Assembly: GCA_050747525.1 (NCBI GenBank)
Contig: JBOGOC010000062.1
Coordinates: 26,075 to 90,074 of the forward strand
Source: JBOGOC01 sp050747525
GTDB taxonomy: Bacteria > Acidobacteriota > Polarisedimenticolia > JACPZX01 > DASXTC01
Direction of reading: 5' to 3'
DNA length: 64,000 nt
A program made the position numbers and the translations under genes. The notes under the pieces were generated by a model. The model saw nothing but the letters and a program-made list of their open reading frames with translations. It was not told where the DNA came from and searched no databases. This document shows positions 1 through 8,163 of the stretch, in pieces; the first letter of the stretch is position 1; the number at the start of each line of letters is the position of its first letter.

Positions 1-399
1 TACAGCCTGGCCAGCTTCGGCGTGGACGACGACGGGGAGATCTACATCGTGGACCGCGACGGGTCGGTGCTGCGCATCGTGCCGCCGTTCACGAACCTGG
101 AAGTGAGCGGAGAGAGCGCCGGGGCTGCGTTCGACCTGGCCCCGGCCGCGTGGTCCTGGGAAGATCTGTCCTACACCACCATGCAGCCGGTGAGCGCCTA
201 CCGCGTCTACCGCGGCCTTCCGGGAGGGACGTTCACATGCGTCTTCACCGGCCCGGCGCCGCAATGGCCGGGCGGAGATCCGTCCGTTCCGGCCCCCGGC
301 ACGATGCACGCCTACATCGTGACCGCGGTCGACCCGTCGGGACAGATGACGCGCAGCGGCCGTCCGCCCCACACGCTGTCGGCGGCGGCGTGCCCGTAG
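1..399 (+). CDS. PQQ-type sugar dehydrogenase, C-terminal fragment (cut by window edge)
   Basis: The reading frame is open from the first base and ends at TAG 397-399, so only the last 132 residues are visible. They match the C-termini of the two complete paralogues at 6554 and 8164 almost residue for residue: a final propeller strand (VDDDGEIYIVDRDG), then an Fn3-like module with a VYRG motif, ending GRPPHTLSAAACP. By comparison with those copies it is a secreted quinoprotein of the glucose/sorbosone dehydrogenase (GSDH) family, oxidising sugars or alcohols outside the cytoplasm. The substrate is unknown. The separate promoter at 507-535 suggests it ends an upstream transcript. Confidence 0.8.
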   Translation, partial: YSLASFGVDDDGEIYIVDRDGSVLRIVPPFTNLEVSGESAGAAFDLAPAAWSWEDLSYTTMQPVSAYRVYRGLPGGTFTCVFTGPAPQWPGGDPSVPAPGTMHAYIVTAVDPSGQMTRSGRPPHTLSAAACP

Positions 400-506
400 G
401 TGTTGGGGCACGACCGGGTGATCTGCGATGACATCGCCGGCATGACCGAGTACCGGCGCCTGTTCGAGCCGGAGGAGAGAGCCTGAGGAATTTCTTCTCC
501 GGGACC

Positions 507-535
507 TTGCCCGCCCTTCGGATGGTGGGTATATA
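507..535 (+). promoter_or_regulatory. sigma70-type promoter of the DUF1800/DUF1501/LVIVD/GSDH operon
   Basis: A TTGCCC -35 box (507-512) and a TATATA -10 box (530-535) are separated by 17 nt. A GAGGAG ribosome site at 551-556 follows, 6 nt before the GTG start at 563. It would drive the collinear genes to 9774. Confidence 0.6.
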
Positions 536-562
536 AGGAAGCCCCGCAGAGAGGAGATCTCC

Positions 563-2452
563 GTGCGGAAGTTGCCTGCCGCCCTCCTCGTGGGCCCCGT
601 GCTGCTCGCCCTGTACACCGCCGCCGTCGCTCAGACACCGCCCGAAGTGTCGGGACTCGACATGGCGTCGGGATCCACGCTTCTCTGGGATCCCGCGCCG
701 GGCGCGGCCGATTACAACGTCTACCGCGGACAGCTCTCCTGGCTCGCGGGTGGAGACGGAGCCGCCTGCCACGCGGACGAGCTGGTCTCCACATCCTTCA
801 TCACGGCGGCCGACCCGCCCCTTGGGACGGGGTACTACTACCTGGTCACCGCCGAGTCGGCGGCGGGTGAAGGGACGGCCGGCACGGGAAGCGGCGGCTC
901 GCCGCGCGTGCTGCGCGGCGGGTGCGACGCGATCATGCGCCGCCATGTGGCCAACCGCCTGGGCTACGGCGGCGACGAATGGACGCGCGCGCGCCTGATC
1001 GCGCTGGGACCGGCGGGGCATATCGCCGAGCAGCTCGACCCGGCCACCATCGACGAGTCATCCAACACCGAGCTGGCCACGCGTCTGGGGGCGCTGGGGA
1101 GCCTCGACAGCCTGCAGGAGCTGGCGTCATCGGACATCGTGAGGGCGGTCTATGCCCGGCGCCAGCTCGAGCAGCTGGCGGTGATGTTCTGGGACAACCA
1201 CTTCAACACCCTTTACCTCGAGAGCTTCCAGTTCTTCGGCTTCTATCAGGCGCTCTTCCCTGCCAAGCGGGGCCAGGAGGCCGTGAAGTTCCATCACGAC
1301 ATGCTGGAGATCTACCGCGACCTGGCCTTCAACGGGACCTTCCGCCAGGTCCTCGAGGCCATGACGCTCAGCCCGCCGATGATCCTGTTCCTCAACACGG
1401 ATCAGAACGTGGCGGCCTCTCCCAACGAGAACTTCGCCCGCGAGCTGCTGGAGCTGCACAGCATGGGAGTGGATGGTGGATACACGCAGCAGGATGTCGT
1501 CGAGCTGGCACGGGTCTTCACAGGCTGGAACGTCTGCAAGAAGGACACGGCGGTGGCCGCCGACCCTCTGGCGGCGTGCATCCCGCGAAACACCTACGGG
1601 ACCGTCTCGGAGCCGCCGGGGCTCTTCGTGAACAACTTCCGGACGGCCCAGCACGACACCGGCCAGAAGGTTCTTTTCGCGGGAACGCCGCATCAGGCCA
1701 TCGTCCCTTCGACGGCCGGCAACCCGTCGGCAGGGGTGAACGACGTGCAGATCGCGCTGGACGCCATCGTGGCGCATCCCTCGACACCGCGCTTCATGGC
1801 GCGCAAGCTGCTCCAGAGATTCGTCACCGAGAACCCGCCTGCAGCGATGATCGATGCCGTGGTGGCCGAATGGAACGATGCCTCCAATCCCCAGGGAGTG
1901 GGCGATCTGCGCGAGGTGCTGCGCGCGGTTCTCACGAGCCCCGGGTTCCTCGACCCTGACCGGGTCGGCGGCAAGATCAAGACCCCCTTCGAGCAGGTGA
2001 CCAGCGCGCTGCGCGGTGTTCGCGGGTTGACCAACGGGCAATCCCAGGTCCAGAGCTACCTGACCCGGATGCAGGAGGTGCTCCACAGCAACCCGGTGCC
2101 GACGGGGTATTCGGAGCTTGGGGGAGACTGGCTGGACACCAACAATCTTCTCGAGCGCCAGAATTTCGGCTACGACATGGCGACGCGCACGGCCACCACC
2201 TTCGGAGCCGATGTCATCGGGCTGCTCAACGACAACGGAGTGTCCACATCCCCCACGCCCAACAACGCCCCGGCCATCGTGGACTTCCTGGCCTCGGTGC
2301 TGTTCGCCGGAGCGCTCACTCCGGCCGAGCGCCAGGAAGCCATCGACTACCTGAACACGGACGACAGCGGCGTCCCGGCGGCGTACACCAACGCCCGTAT
2401 CCGCGAGACCGCGGGCTTTCTGCTGGGCCTGGCCCAGTTCATCGAGCAGTAG
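563..2452 (+). CDS. DUF1800 family exported protein with N-terminal Fn3-like module
   Basis: A protein of 629 residues with a Sec signal peptide (about 1-24, ending AAVAQ). Residues about 28-115 form an Fn3-like module (YNVYRG, YYYLVTA) resembling the tails of the GSDH paralogues nearby. The DUF1800 domain follows from about 130, with the family-typical FWDNHFNT and ARELLELHSMGVDGGYT motifs. DUF1800 proteins are uncharacterised exported proteins almost always encoded beside DUF1501 proteins, as here: the next gene starts within 8 nt. GTG 563 is chosen because GAGGAG lies 6 nt upstream. A role in handling an extracellular polymer or surface structure is plausible but unproven. The Fn3-like fusion is the unusual part. 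Confidence 0.88.
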   Translation: MRKLPAALLVGPVLLALYTAAVAQTPPEVSGLDMASGSTLLWDPAPGAADYNVYRGQLSWLAGGDGAACHADELVSTSFITAADPPLGTGYYYLVTAESAAGEGTAGTGSGGSPRVLRGGCDAIMRRHVANRLGYGGDEWTRARLIALGPAGHIAEQLDPATIDESSNTELATRLGALGSLDSLQELASSDIVRAVYARRQLEQLAVMFWDNHFNTLYLESFQFFGFYQALFPAKRGQEAVKFHHDMLEIYRDLAFNGTFRQVLEAMTLSPPMILFLNTDQNVAASPNENFARELLELHSMGVDGGYTQQDVVELARVFTGWNVCKKDTAVAADPLAACIPRNTYGTVSEPPGLFVNNFRTAQHDTGQKVLFAGTPHQAIVPSTAGNPSAGVNDVQIALDAIVAHPSTPRFMARKLLQRFVTENPPAAMIDAVVAEWNDASNPQGVGDLREVLRAVLTSPGFLDPDRVGGKIKTPFEQVTSALRGVRGLTNGQSQVQSYLTRMQEVLHSNPVPTGYSELGGDWLDTNNLLERQNFGYDMATRTATTFGADVIGLLNDNGVSTSPTPNNAPAIVDFLASVLFAGALTPAERQEAIDYLNTDDSGVPAAYTNARIRETAGFLLGLAQFIEQ

Positions 2453-2460
2453 GAGTGACC

Positions 2461-3867
2461 ATGCCGAAGCAGGCGTGCGGGTGTCCGAGGCGATCGTTTC
2501 TCAGGGGGGCGGGGCTGACGCTGGCGGGATTCGGTGTCTCTTCGCTGATGCCGGGAGCGTGGATCCAGCACGCGCTGGCGGCAGGCCCGTTCAGCAACCG
2601 GCGCCTGATCTTCATCTTCATGCGCGGCGGCAACGACGGACTCAACGCGGTGATCCCGGCGGGCGATCCGGGTTACAGCACGGCCATCCGGCCGACGCTC
2701 TACATCCCCAACAGCAGCTCCCTCGATCTCAACGGCTTCGCGCGGCTGCACCCGGCGCTGTCCGATCTCATGGAGGTGTACAACGCCGGAGACCTGGCCG
2801 TCGTGCACCGTGTGGGCTTCCCGGACAACAGCCGCTCCCACTTCGACGATCAGCGGGTGTGGGAGAACGGCGACCCCGCGCAGGCCAAGTCGTTCGAGGG
2901 ATGGCTTTACCGGTACATCCAGGAGAACGCCCTGTCGGCCGGCGTGAATCTCCCTGCGCTCAGCGTCCAGCCGAACCAGCCGGTTCTGCTGCGCGGGACC
3001 GAGCCGTTCGTCAACATCGCCAATCCGGACACATTTGACTACCTGCCGGCCGAGCCGAAGCGGTCGAAGCTGGCGGGGGCCTGGGACACGCTCTATACGG
3101 ACCTGACGGGGCTGGAGCCCTTCCGGCCGCTGCTGTCGCAGACCAGCATCAAGCTGGTGGACACCCTCGATGAGTATCTGTCCTGGGATCAGGCCAACTG
3201 GGACCCGAAGGACCCCAACACGGGCTGGTCGCTCTTTCCCGTGAGCGACGCGACCAACCCGCCCGCGCCGGGAGGAGGACTGCTGTTCGACGCGTCCTCG
3301 TATTCGTTCTTCAGGGCGCTCAAGGTGTGCGCGCTCTCGATGCTGGAGAGCGACGTGGCCGGTCCCAACGGGACCCGTGTCGCCGGAACCGAGCTGCAGG
3401 GATTCGACACTCATTCCGCGCAGGGAGCGCAAACGGGCACCCAGGCCACACTGCTGGCCCGGCTGGCCTACGGGCTGCGCTCCCTGCGCGTGGTGCTTTC
3501 CGGGGCGGCCACCGACCCTCGCGCCTACCCGGCCGTCTGGAGCGACACCATGGTGGTGACCCTGTCGGAGTTCGGCCGTACCACCCGCGAAAACGGCAGC
3601 GTGGGATCGGATCACGCCGCCGCATCGTGCCTGTTGGCGGCCGGAGGCCAGGTCAACGGCGGCGTGTACAACTGCGATCCGTCCACCTGGCCTCCCGGCG
3701 TGATGCTCGCGGACTCGGGGCGCTACCTGCTGTACCGCACCGATTTCCGGGCCATCTTCTGGGAGGTCCTGCGGGACCACATGGGAGCCGATCCCGCCAC
3801 CGTTGAATCGGTGTTCCCGGGCTACACGGCCGCCGGTCTGGGGGCTCAGGAACCGGGGATCGTCTGA
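2461..3867 (+). CDS. DUF1501 family protein, Tat-exported
   Basis: A protein of 468 residues opening with a twin-arginine signal (RRSFLRGAG, then a hydrophobic stretch to about residue 40), so it is probably exported folded. DUF1501 hallmarks are visible: MRGGNDGLN near residue 52 and LSEFGRTTRENGS with GSDHA near 365. The family is structurally related to the alkaline phosphatase/sulfatase fold and is the usual partner of DUF1800. A GTG at 2455 is in frame, but AGGAG at 2451-2455 sits 5 nt before ATG 2461, which makes ATG the better start. The ribosome site overlaps the stop codon of the DUF1800 gene, so the two are translationally coupled. The biochemical function is unknown. Confidence 0.9.
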   Translation: MPKQACGCPRRSFLRGAGLTLAGFGVSSLMPGAWIQHALAAGPFSNRRLIFIFMRGGNDGLNAVIPAGDPGYSTAIRPTLYIPNSSSLDLNGFARLHPALSDLMEVYNAGDLAVVHRVGFPDNSRSHFDDQRVWENGDPAQAKSFEGWLYRYIQENALSAGVNLPALSVQPNQPVLLRGTEPFVNIANPDTFDYLPAEPKRSKLAGAWDTLYTDLTGLEPFRPLLSQTSIKLVDTLDEYLSWDQANWDPKDPNTGWSLFPVSDATNPPAPGGGLLFDASSYSFFRALKVCALSMLESDVAGPNGTRVAGTELQGFDTHSAQGAQTGTQATLLARLAYGLRSLRVVLSGAATDPRAYPAVWSDTMVVTLSEFGRTTRENGSVGSDHAAASCLLAAGGQVNGGVYNCDPSTWPPGVMLADSGRYLLYRTDFRAIFWEVLRDHMGADPATVESVFPGYTAAGLGAQEPGIV

Positions 3868-3905
3868 CGGAGCGCGACCTGACTCTCCCTGACGCCGGCC
3901 GCAGG

Positions 3906-6554
3906 GTGCGGCGATGGGCGCAGACCGCGGCCGCGATGCTCCTCGCCTGGCCCGCCGCCGTGGGCCCTCCCACGCTCGTGTCGCTGCATCCCGATCGCGC
4001 GAGCAGCGATCGCGCCAGCGGGCTCGGCCTGAGCGGATCGGGGTTCGAGCCCGGCGCAAGGGTATCGCTGCTCGGAGGAGGCCCCTTCCTTGTTTCCAGC
4101 CATCTCCTGACGGAAGGGGTGCGTGGCGTGGAGGCGATGGAGGGAATGGCCTGCGTCGCTTTCTACAGCCATTCCACGAAGCTGGGCGGCATCCAGATCC
4201 TGGACGTCGGGTCGCCCGCGGCTCCTCGTGAGATAGGACGGTTCGAGACGGGTGACAGCGGGATCGGCGTGCGGACACGGGAGGGGCTGGCTTACGTGGC
4301 CTTCCTGAACCCGTACACCTTTGTCGGCGGGATGCACGTGCTGGACGTCAGCGATGCGGCCCATCCGGAGCGGGTGGGAACCTACGAGCCTCTGGTCGAC
4401 CCCCAGGCGATCGCGCTGCACTGGCCCTTGGCGTTCATCGCGGACGGCGTGGGGGGCCTGGAGATCCTGGATGTGAGCGATCCGGCGGCTCCGCGCCGGG
4501 TGGCAGCGGTCGACACGCCGGGCGCGGCGCGCGATGTCACCGTGGGGGGCGGCGTGGCGCTCGTGGCCGATGCGGAAGGAGGTCTGCAGATCATCAATGT
4601 GCGCGACCCGTCCGCGCCCGCCACGGTCGGGCACGTGGCGGCGGGCGGGGATGGGTCCGGCACGGTGGCCGGCGTGGCGCTGTCGGGCACGGTGGCCTGG
4701 ATGACCGATTCGGCGCGCGGGCTCGTCGGCGTGGACGTCTCCGATCCGTCGGCTCCACGTCTCATCGGGCAGGTCCCTCTGGCCGACCGCGCCGCCGGGC
4801 TGACGATCCGGGACGATCTGGCGTACGTGGCGGCCGGGACGAGCGGGTTGCAGGTGGTGGACCTGACCGATCCGGCCAGGCCGCGGATTGTGGGAAGCGA
4901 GGGGCTTCCCGGCAATTCCGGATACTTCTCGGGGGTCGCCGTGGATGGGCACCACGCCTACGTGGCCGATCTGATCAATGGTCTGCACGTGATCGATGTG
5001 AGCCGCCCCGCGGGTCCGTCCCTTGCCGCCAGCGTCGACCTGCCGGGCTCTTCGCAGGGGGTCCTGCTCGACGGCACCCTGGCCTGGATCGCGGCGGGCG
5101 CAGAGGGAGTGATTCTGCTGGATCTTTCCTCCGGGCCGCCTCACGTGCCGCGCGCCGCGTTGCGGCTGGCCGGTCCGGCCATGGCCCTGGCCCGTGAGGG
5201 TGAGCGCCTCCTGGTGGCGGCGGGCCAGGCGGGTCTCGTCGAGATCGACGTGAGCGATCCCGATCACCCGGTGCAGGCAGGAGCTGTGGACACCCCGGGG
5301 GAGGCGCTCGACCTGCGCGTGCAGGACGCCCGTGCCTTCGTGGCCGACGGTGCGCGAGGGCTGCATATCGTGGACGTATCCATGGCAGGGGCGGCGCAGC
5401 TGATCGGCTCGTTCGACACGGCCGGCTCGGCGCGCGGCGTTCTGGTCTCCGGCTCCACCGCCTGGGTGTCGGACGATTTCCGCGGAGTGCAGATCCTCGA
5501 CGTGAGCCAGCCGTCCGCTCCCGTCAGGCTCGCCACGTTCGACACGCCGGGGCGGGCCGTGGACGCCGCCCTGTCGGAAGACGGCGCGACGCTGTTCGTG
5601 GCGGACCTCAACCGCGGAGTCCAGGTCCTGGATGTCGCCGATCCCATTCATCCCAGGCTGCGCTCGGCCATCGCTACCATGGGGGCCGCGGCGGGGGTGA
5701 CGGTCGCCGGGGGGCGCCTCTACGTGGGAGACCAGTTCGCCGGAGTCCAGGAGGTCGATGTGACCGATCCCGGCGCCCCGCGGCTGACCGGACGGTACGA
5801 CACGCCCGGCTCTGCCGCCCGCCTGACCGGCTGGGGCGATCTCCTGATGGTGGCCGACACCACGGGGATCCGGGCGATCCTCCCTTCGCCTCCCGTTCCA
5901 CCGCCGTTCATTCTCGAGGGGAGCCTTCTCGAGGTGGAGGTGCCGGCCGGCTTCGCGCCCGGAGTCTACGACGTGCGCGTGGCCAATCCGGGCGAGCAGG
6001 CTGCGGCGCTGCCCAGCGCGCTCACCGTCTGCGGCGCCCCGACGCTGGGATCCCGGTTGATCCCCGCAGGCTCGCCGAAGAATGGTCATGCGGCCGCGCC
6101 CTGGCTCGTGGAGGTGGACGCTCCCATTCCCTCGCGGGCCACGGCCACGTCGGTGCTCCGGCTTCCTTTCGATCCACAGGGAGCGCACGTCGAGGTGGAG
6201 CGGACCTCGGGGCACGAGACCGTGGTGATGACGCGAAGCCCCGGCGGCCAGATGACGGTATATCTCAAGGGATCGGATCCCGCGCTGCTGGCCCAGCGGT
6301 GGGAGGAGATCGTGGCCGCAGGCGGTTTCTTGCTGACCCGTCATGACGAGGCGACCTTCGGGCCCGTGGACCTGCAGCTTCTTCCCGGAGGCCCAGGTTT
6401 GCGTTACCGGTACGAGATGGACGACGGCTCCTTGCGCTCAGCCAGGGGACAGGGACGCGGCACCGACCACATCATCCAGACTACCGTGCTGAACACGGAT
6501 GGTTGTGCCGCCTCGAGCAGCGCCAGCCTTGTGGGTGTCACCGGAGAAAAATAA
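3906..6554 (+). CDS. secreted LVIVD-repeat beta-propeller protein with IPT/TIG-like ends
   Basis: A protein of 882 residues. After a short hydrophobic leader comes a TIG-like strand region (LGLSGSGFEPGA), then about a dozen LVIVD-type repeats between about 60 and 670. Each repeat has the pattern hydrophobic-x-ILDVSDP-x-AP-x-x-x-G, for example IQILDVG, LEILDVS, LQVVDLT and VQEVDVT. A second TIG-like segment (PAGFAPGVYDVRVANPG) lies near 680. Such repeats form extracellular beta-propellers that bind ligands or act as surface adhesins. GTG 3906 is the first clear start codon, but the frame is open upstream, so the N-terminus may be longer. Its stop overlaps the next ATG by one base (TAATG), implying coupling with the dehydrogenase downstream. 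Confidence 0.82.
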   Translation: MRRWAQTAAAMLLAWPAAVGPPTLVSLHPDRASSDRASGLGLSGSGFEPGARVSLLGGGPFLVSSHLLTEGVRGVEAMEGMACVAFYSHSTKLGGIQILDVGSPAAPREIGRFETGDSGIGVRTREGLAYVAFLNPYTFVGGMHVLDVSDAAHPERVGTYEPLVDPQAIALHWPLAFIADGVGGLEILDVSDPAAPRRVAAVDTPGAARDVTVGGGVALVADAEGGLQIINVRDPSAPATVGHVAAGGDGSGTVAGVALSGTVAWMTDSARGLVGVDVSDPSAPRLIGQVPLADRAAGLTIRDDLAYVAAGTSGLQVVDLTDPARPRIVGSEGLPGNSGYFSGVAVDGHHAYVADLINGLHVIDVSRPAGPSLAASVDLPGSSQGVLLDGTLAWIAAGAEGVILLDLSSGPPHVPRAALRLAGPAMALAREGERLLVAAGQAGLVEIDVSDPDHPVQAGAVDTPGEALDLRVQDARAFVADGARGLHIVDVSMAGAAQLIGSFDTAGSARGVLVSGSTAWVSDDFRGVQILDVSQPSAPVRLATFDTPGRAVDAALSEDGATLFVADLNRGVQVLDVADPIHPRLRSAIATMGAAAGVTVAGGRLYVGDQFAGVQEVDVTDPGAPRLTGRYDTPGSAARLTGWGDLLMVADTTGIRAILPSPPVPPPFILEGSLLEVEVPAGFAPGVYDVRVANPGEQAAALPSALTVCGAPTLGSRLIPAGSPKNGHAAAPWLVEVDAPIPSRATATSVLRLPFDPQGAHVEVERTSGHETVVMTRSPGGQMTVYLKGSDPALLAQRWEEIVAAGGFLLTRHDEATFGPVDLQLLPGGPGLRYRYEMDDGSLRSARGQGRGTDHIIQTTVLNTDGCAASSSASLVGVTGEK

Positions 6555-8158
6555 TGACAAAGCTCGTGAGCCGTGTGATGTGCCTTGCGTTGGTCGTGTC
6601 CGGGCCCTCCTTCGCCGACTGCACCGGCGTCTCGCCAGTGCCGGAGGCGGCCATCTCCACGGTGACCGTCGTCACCGGCCTGACCGGACGGCCGCTCTTC
6701 GTGACGTCGCCGCCGGGGGATCGCGACCGGCTGTTCATCCTCGAGCAGAGCGGCTTCATCCGGATCAAGAAGCGGGGTGAGCCGGTGGGCATGACCCACC
6801 TGTTTCTGGATCTGAGCGGCATCGTGCAGGCGGCCCCCTCGCTCGGCGAGATGGGGCTGCTGGGCCTGGCCTTCGATCCCGGCTACGCGAGCAACGGTTT
6901 CTTCTACGTCAACTACACGGAAGGTCCCCTGGGCAGCCCCTGGTTCACGGTTGTGGCGCGCTACAGCGTGTCGGCCGACCCCGACGTAGCCGACCCCGGC
7001 AGCGAGACGAGACTGCTGCGGTTCTCTCAGCCCCAGTCCAATCACAACGGAGGCCAGCTCACGTTCGGGCCCGACGGTTATCTCTACATCTTCACCGGAG
7101 ACGGCGGATCGGGTGGTGACCCCCACGGCGTGTGCGGCAATGGGCAGAACAACGGCACGCTCCTGGGAAAGCTGCTTCGCGTCGACGTGCGGGGTACTGC
7201 GCCGATGCCGCTCGCGCCCGACTGCGGAGGCGGTTCCGCAGTGTACGACGTCCCCACCGACAATCCCTTCGCCGATGGGCCTGGGGGAGCGTGCGACGAG
7301 ATCTGGGACACCGGCCTGCGCAATCCATGGCGCTCCAGCTTCGATGCGCTCACGGGCGATCTCTACCTGGCCGACGTGGGGCAGAACTGCTGGGAGGAGA
7401 TCAACTACGTGGCGGCCCCGGGCGGGGGACGCAACTACGGGTGGCGCGTGATGGAAGGGACCCACTGCTTCAATCCCGCGACCCCGAGCGTGTGCAATCC
7501 CGCAGGAGTGGCGTGCGGCTCGTCTCCGTTGTGCAACGCCCCCTCCCTCACCATCCCGGTCGTGGAGTTCTCCCATGGTGTCGGGTGCTCGGTCACCGGC
7601 GGCTACGTGTACCGTGGCTGCCAGCTTCCGGCGCTCTCGGGGACGTATTTCTACGGCGATTTCTGCGGCGGCTTCGTGAACTCGTTGAAGATGGTCGGCG
7701 GCGTGGTCACCGAAGCGGCGCCCCGGACGGCCGAGCTGGGCGTGGGAACGTCCCTGCGCAACGGTCTCACCAGCTTCGGCGTGGATGACGACGGGGAGAT
7801 CTACATCGTAGACCGGGACGGCGTGGTGCTGCGCATCGTGCCGCCCTTCACCAACCTCGAGGTGAGCGGGGAGGGCGCGGGGAGCCAGTTCGTCTTGGGG
7901 CCCCTTGCGTGGTCCTGGGAAGATCTGGCCCACACCACCATGCACCCGGTCAACTCGTACCTCGTCTACCGCGGCCAGCCCGGCGGCACTTTCACCTGCG
8001 TGTTCGCGGGGCCAGGCCCGCTGTGGCCGGGGGGTGACCCGTCGGTCCCCGCGCCCGGCACGTTCCACGCCTACATCGTGACCGCGGTCAACCCGGGGGG
8101 ACAGATGACGCGCAGCGGCCGCCCGCCCCACACGCTGTCGGCGGCGGCGTGTCCGTAG
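6554..8158 (+). CDS. PQQ-dependent sugar dehydrogenase (GSDH/HHIP-like), paralogue 2
   Basis: A protein of 534 residues with a Sec signal peptide ending PSFADC. The six-bladed GSDH propeller occupies about 30-425. It carries family landmarks: GRPLFVTSPPGD, GEMGLLGLAFDPGY, NHNGGQL (containing the likely catalytic His), FGPDGYLYI, TGLRNPWR and GRNYGWRVMEG. An Fn3-like C-terminal module with VYRG follows. The family oxidises aldoses or related alcohols in the periplasm using PQQ. No PQQ biosynthesis gene is visible here. ATG 6554 overlaps the preceding stop; an in-frame ATG at 6503 would remove a well-formed signal peptide from the N-terminus, so it is rejected. Many conserved cysteines suggest disulfides. 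Confidence 0.88.
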   Translation: MTKLVSRVMCLALVVSGPSFADCTGVSPVPEAAISTVTVVTGLTGRPLFVTSPPGDRDRLFILEQSGFIRIKKRGEPVGMTHLFLDLSGIVQAAPSLGEMGLLGLAFDPGYASNGFFYVNYTEGPLGSPWFTVVARYSVSADPDVADPGSETRLLRFSQPQSNHNGGQLTFGPDGYLYIFTGDGGSGGDPHGVCGNGQNNGTLLGKLLRVDVRGTAPMPLAPDCGGGSAVYDVPTDNPFADGPGGACDEIWDTGLRNPWRSSFDALTGDLYLADVGQNCWEEINYVAAPGGGRNYGWRVMEGTHCFNPATPSVCNPAGVACGSSPLCNAPSLTIPVVEFSHGVGCSVTGGYVYRGCQLPALSGTYFYGDFCGGFVNSLKMVGGVVTEAAPRTAELGVGTSLRNGLTSFGVDDDGEIYIVDRDGVVLRIVPPFTNLEVSGEGAGSQFVLGPLAWSWEDLAHTTMHPVNSYLVYRGQPGGTFTCVFAGPGPLWPGGDPSVPAPGTFHAYIVTAVNPGGQMTRSGRPPHTLSAAACP

Positions 8159-8163
8159 GTATC

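Noticed and set aside
400..486. A 28-codon frame directly after the TAG of the first dehydrogenase copy, in the same phase
   Set aside because: It has no ribosome site and no family match, and the other two copies have no such extension.
2347..4278. A 643-codon minus-strand frame
   Set aside because: It lies antisense to DUF1501 and LVIVD genes, is rich in Arg/Gly/His from GC-rich antisense codons, and has no motif.
3846..6344. An 832-codon minus-strand frame
   Set aside because: It is the mirror of the LVIVD repeats; its regular pattern reflects the repeat on the other strand.
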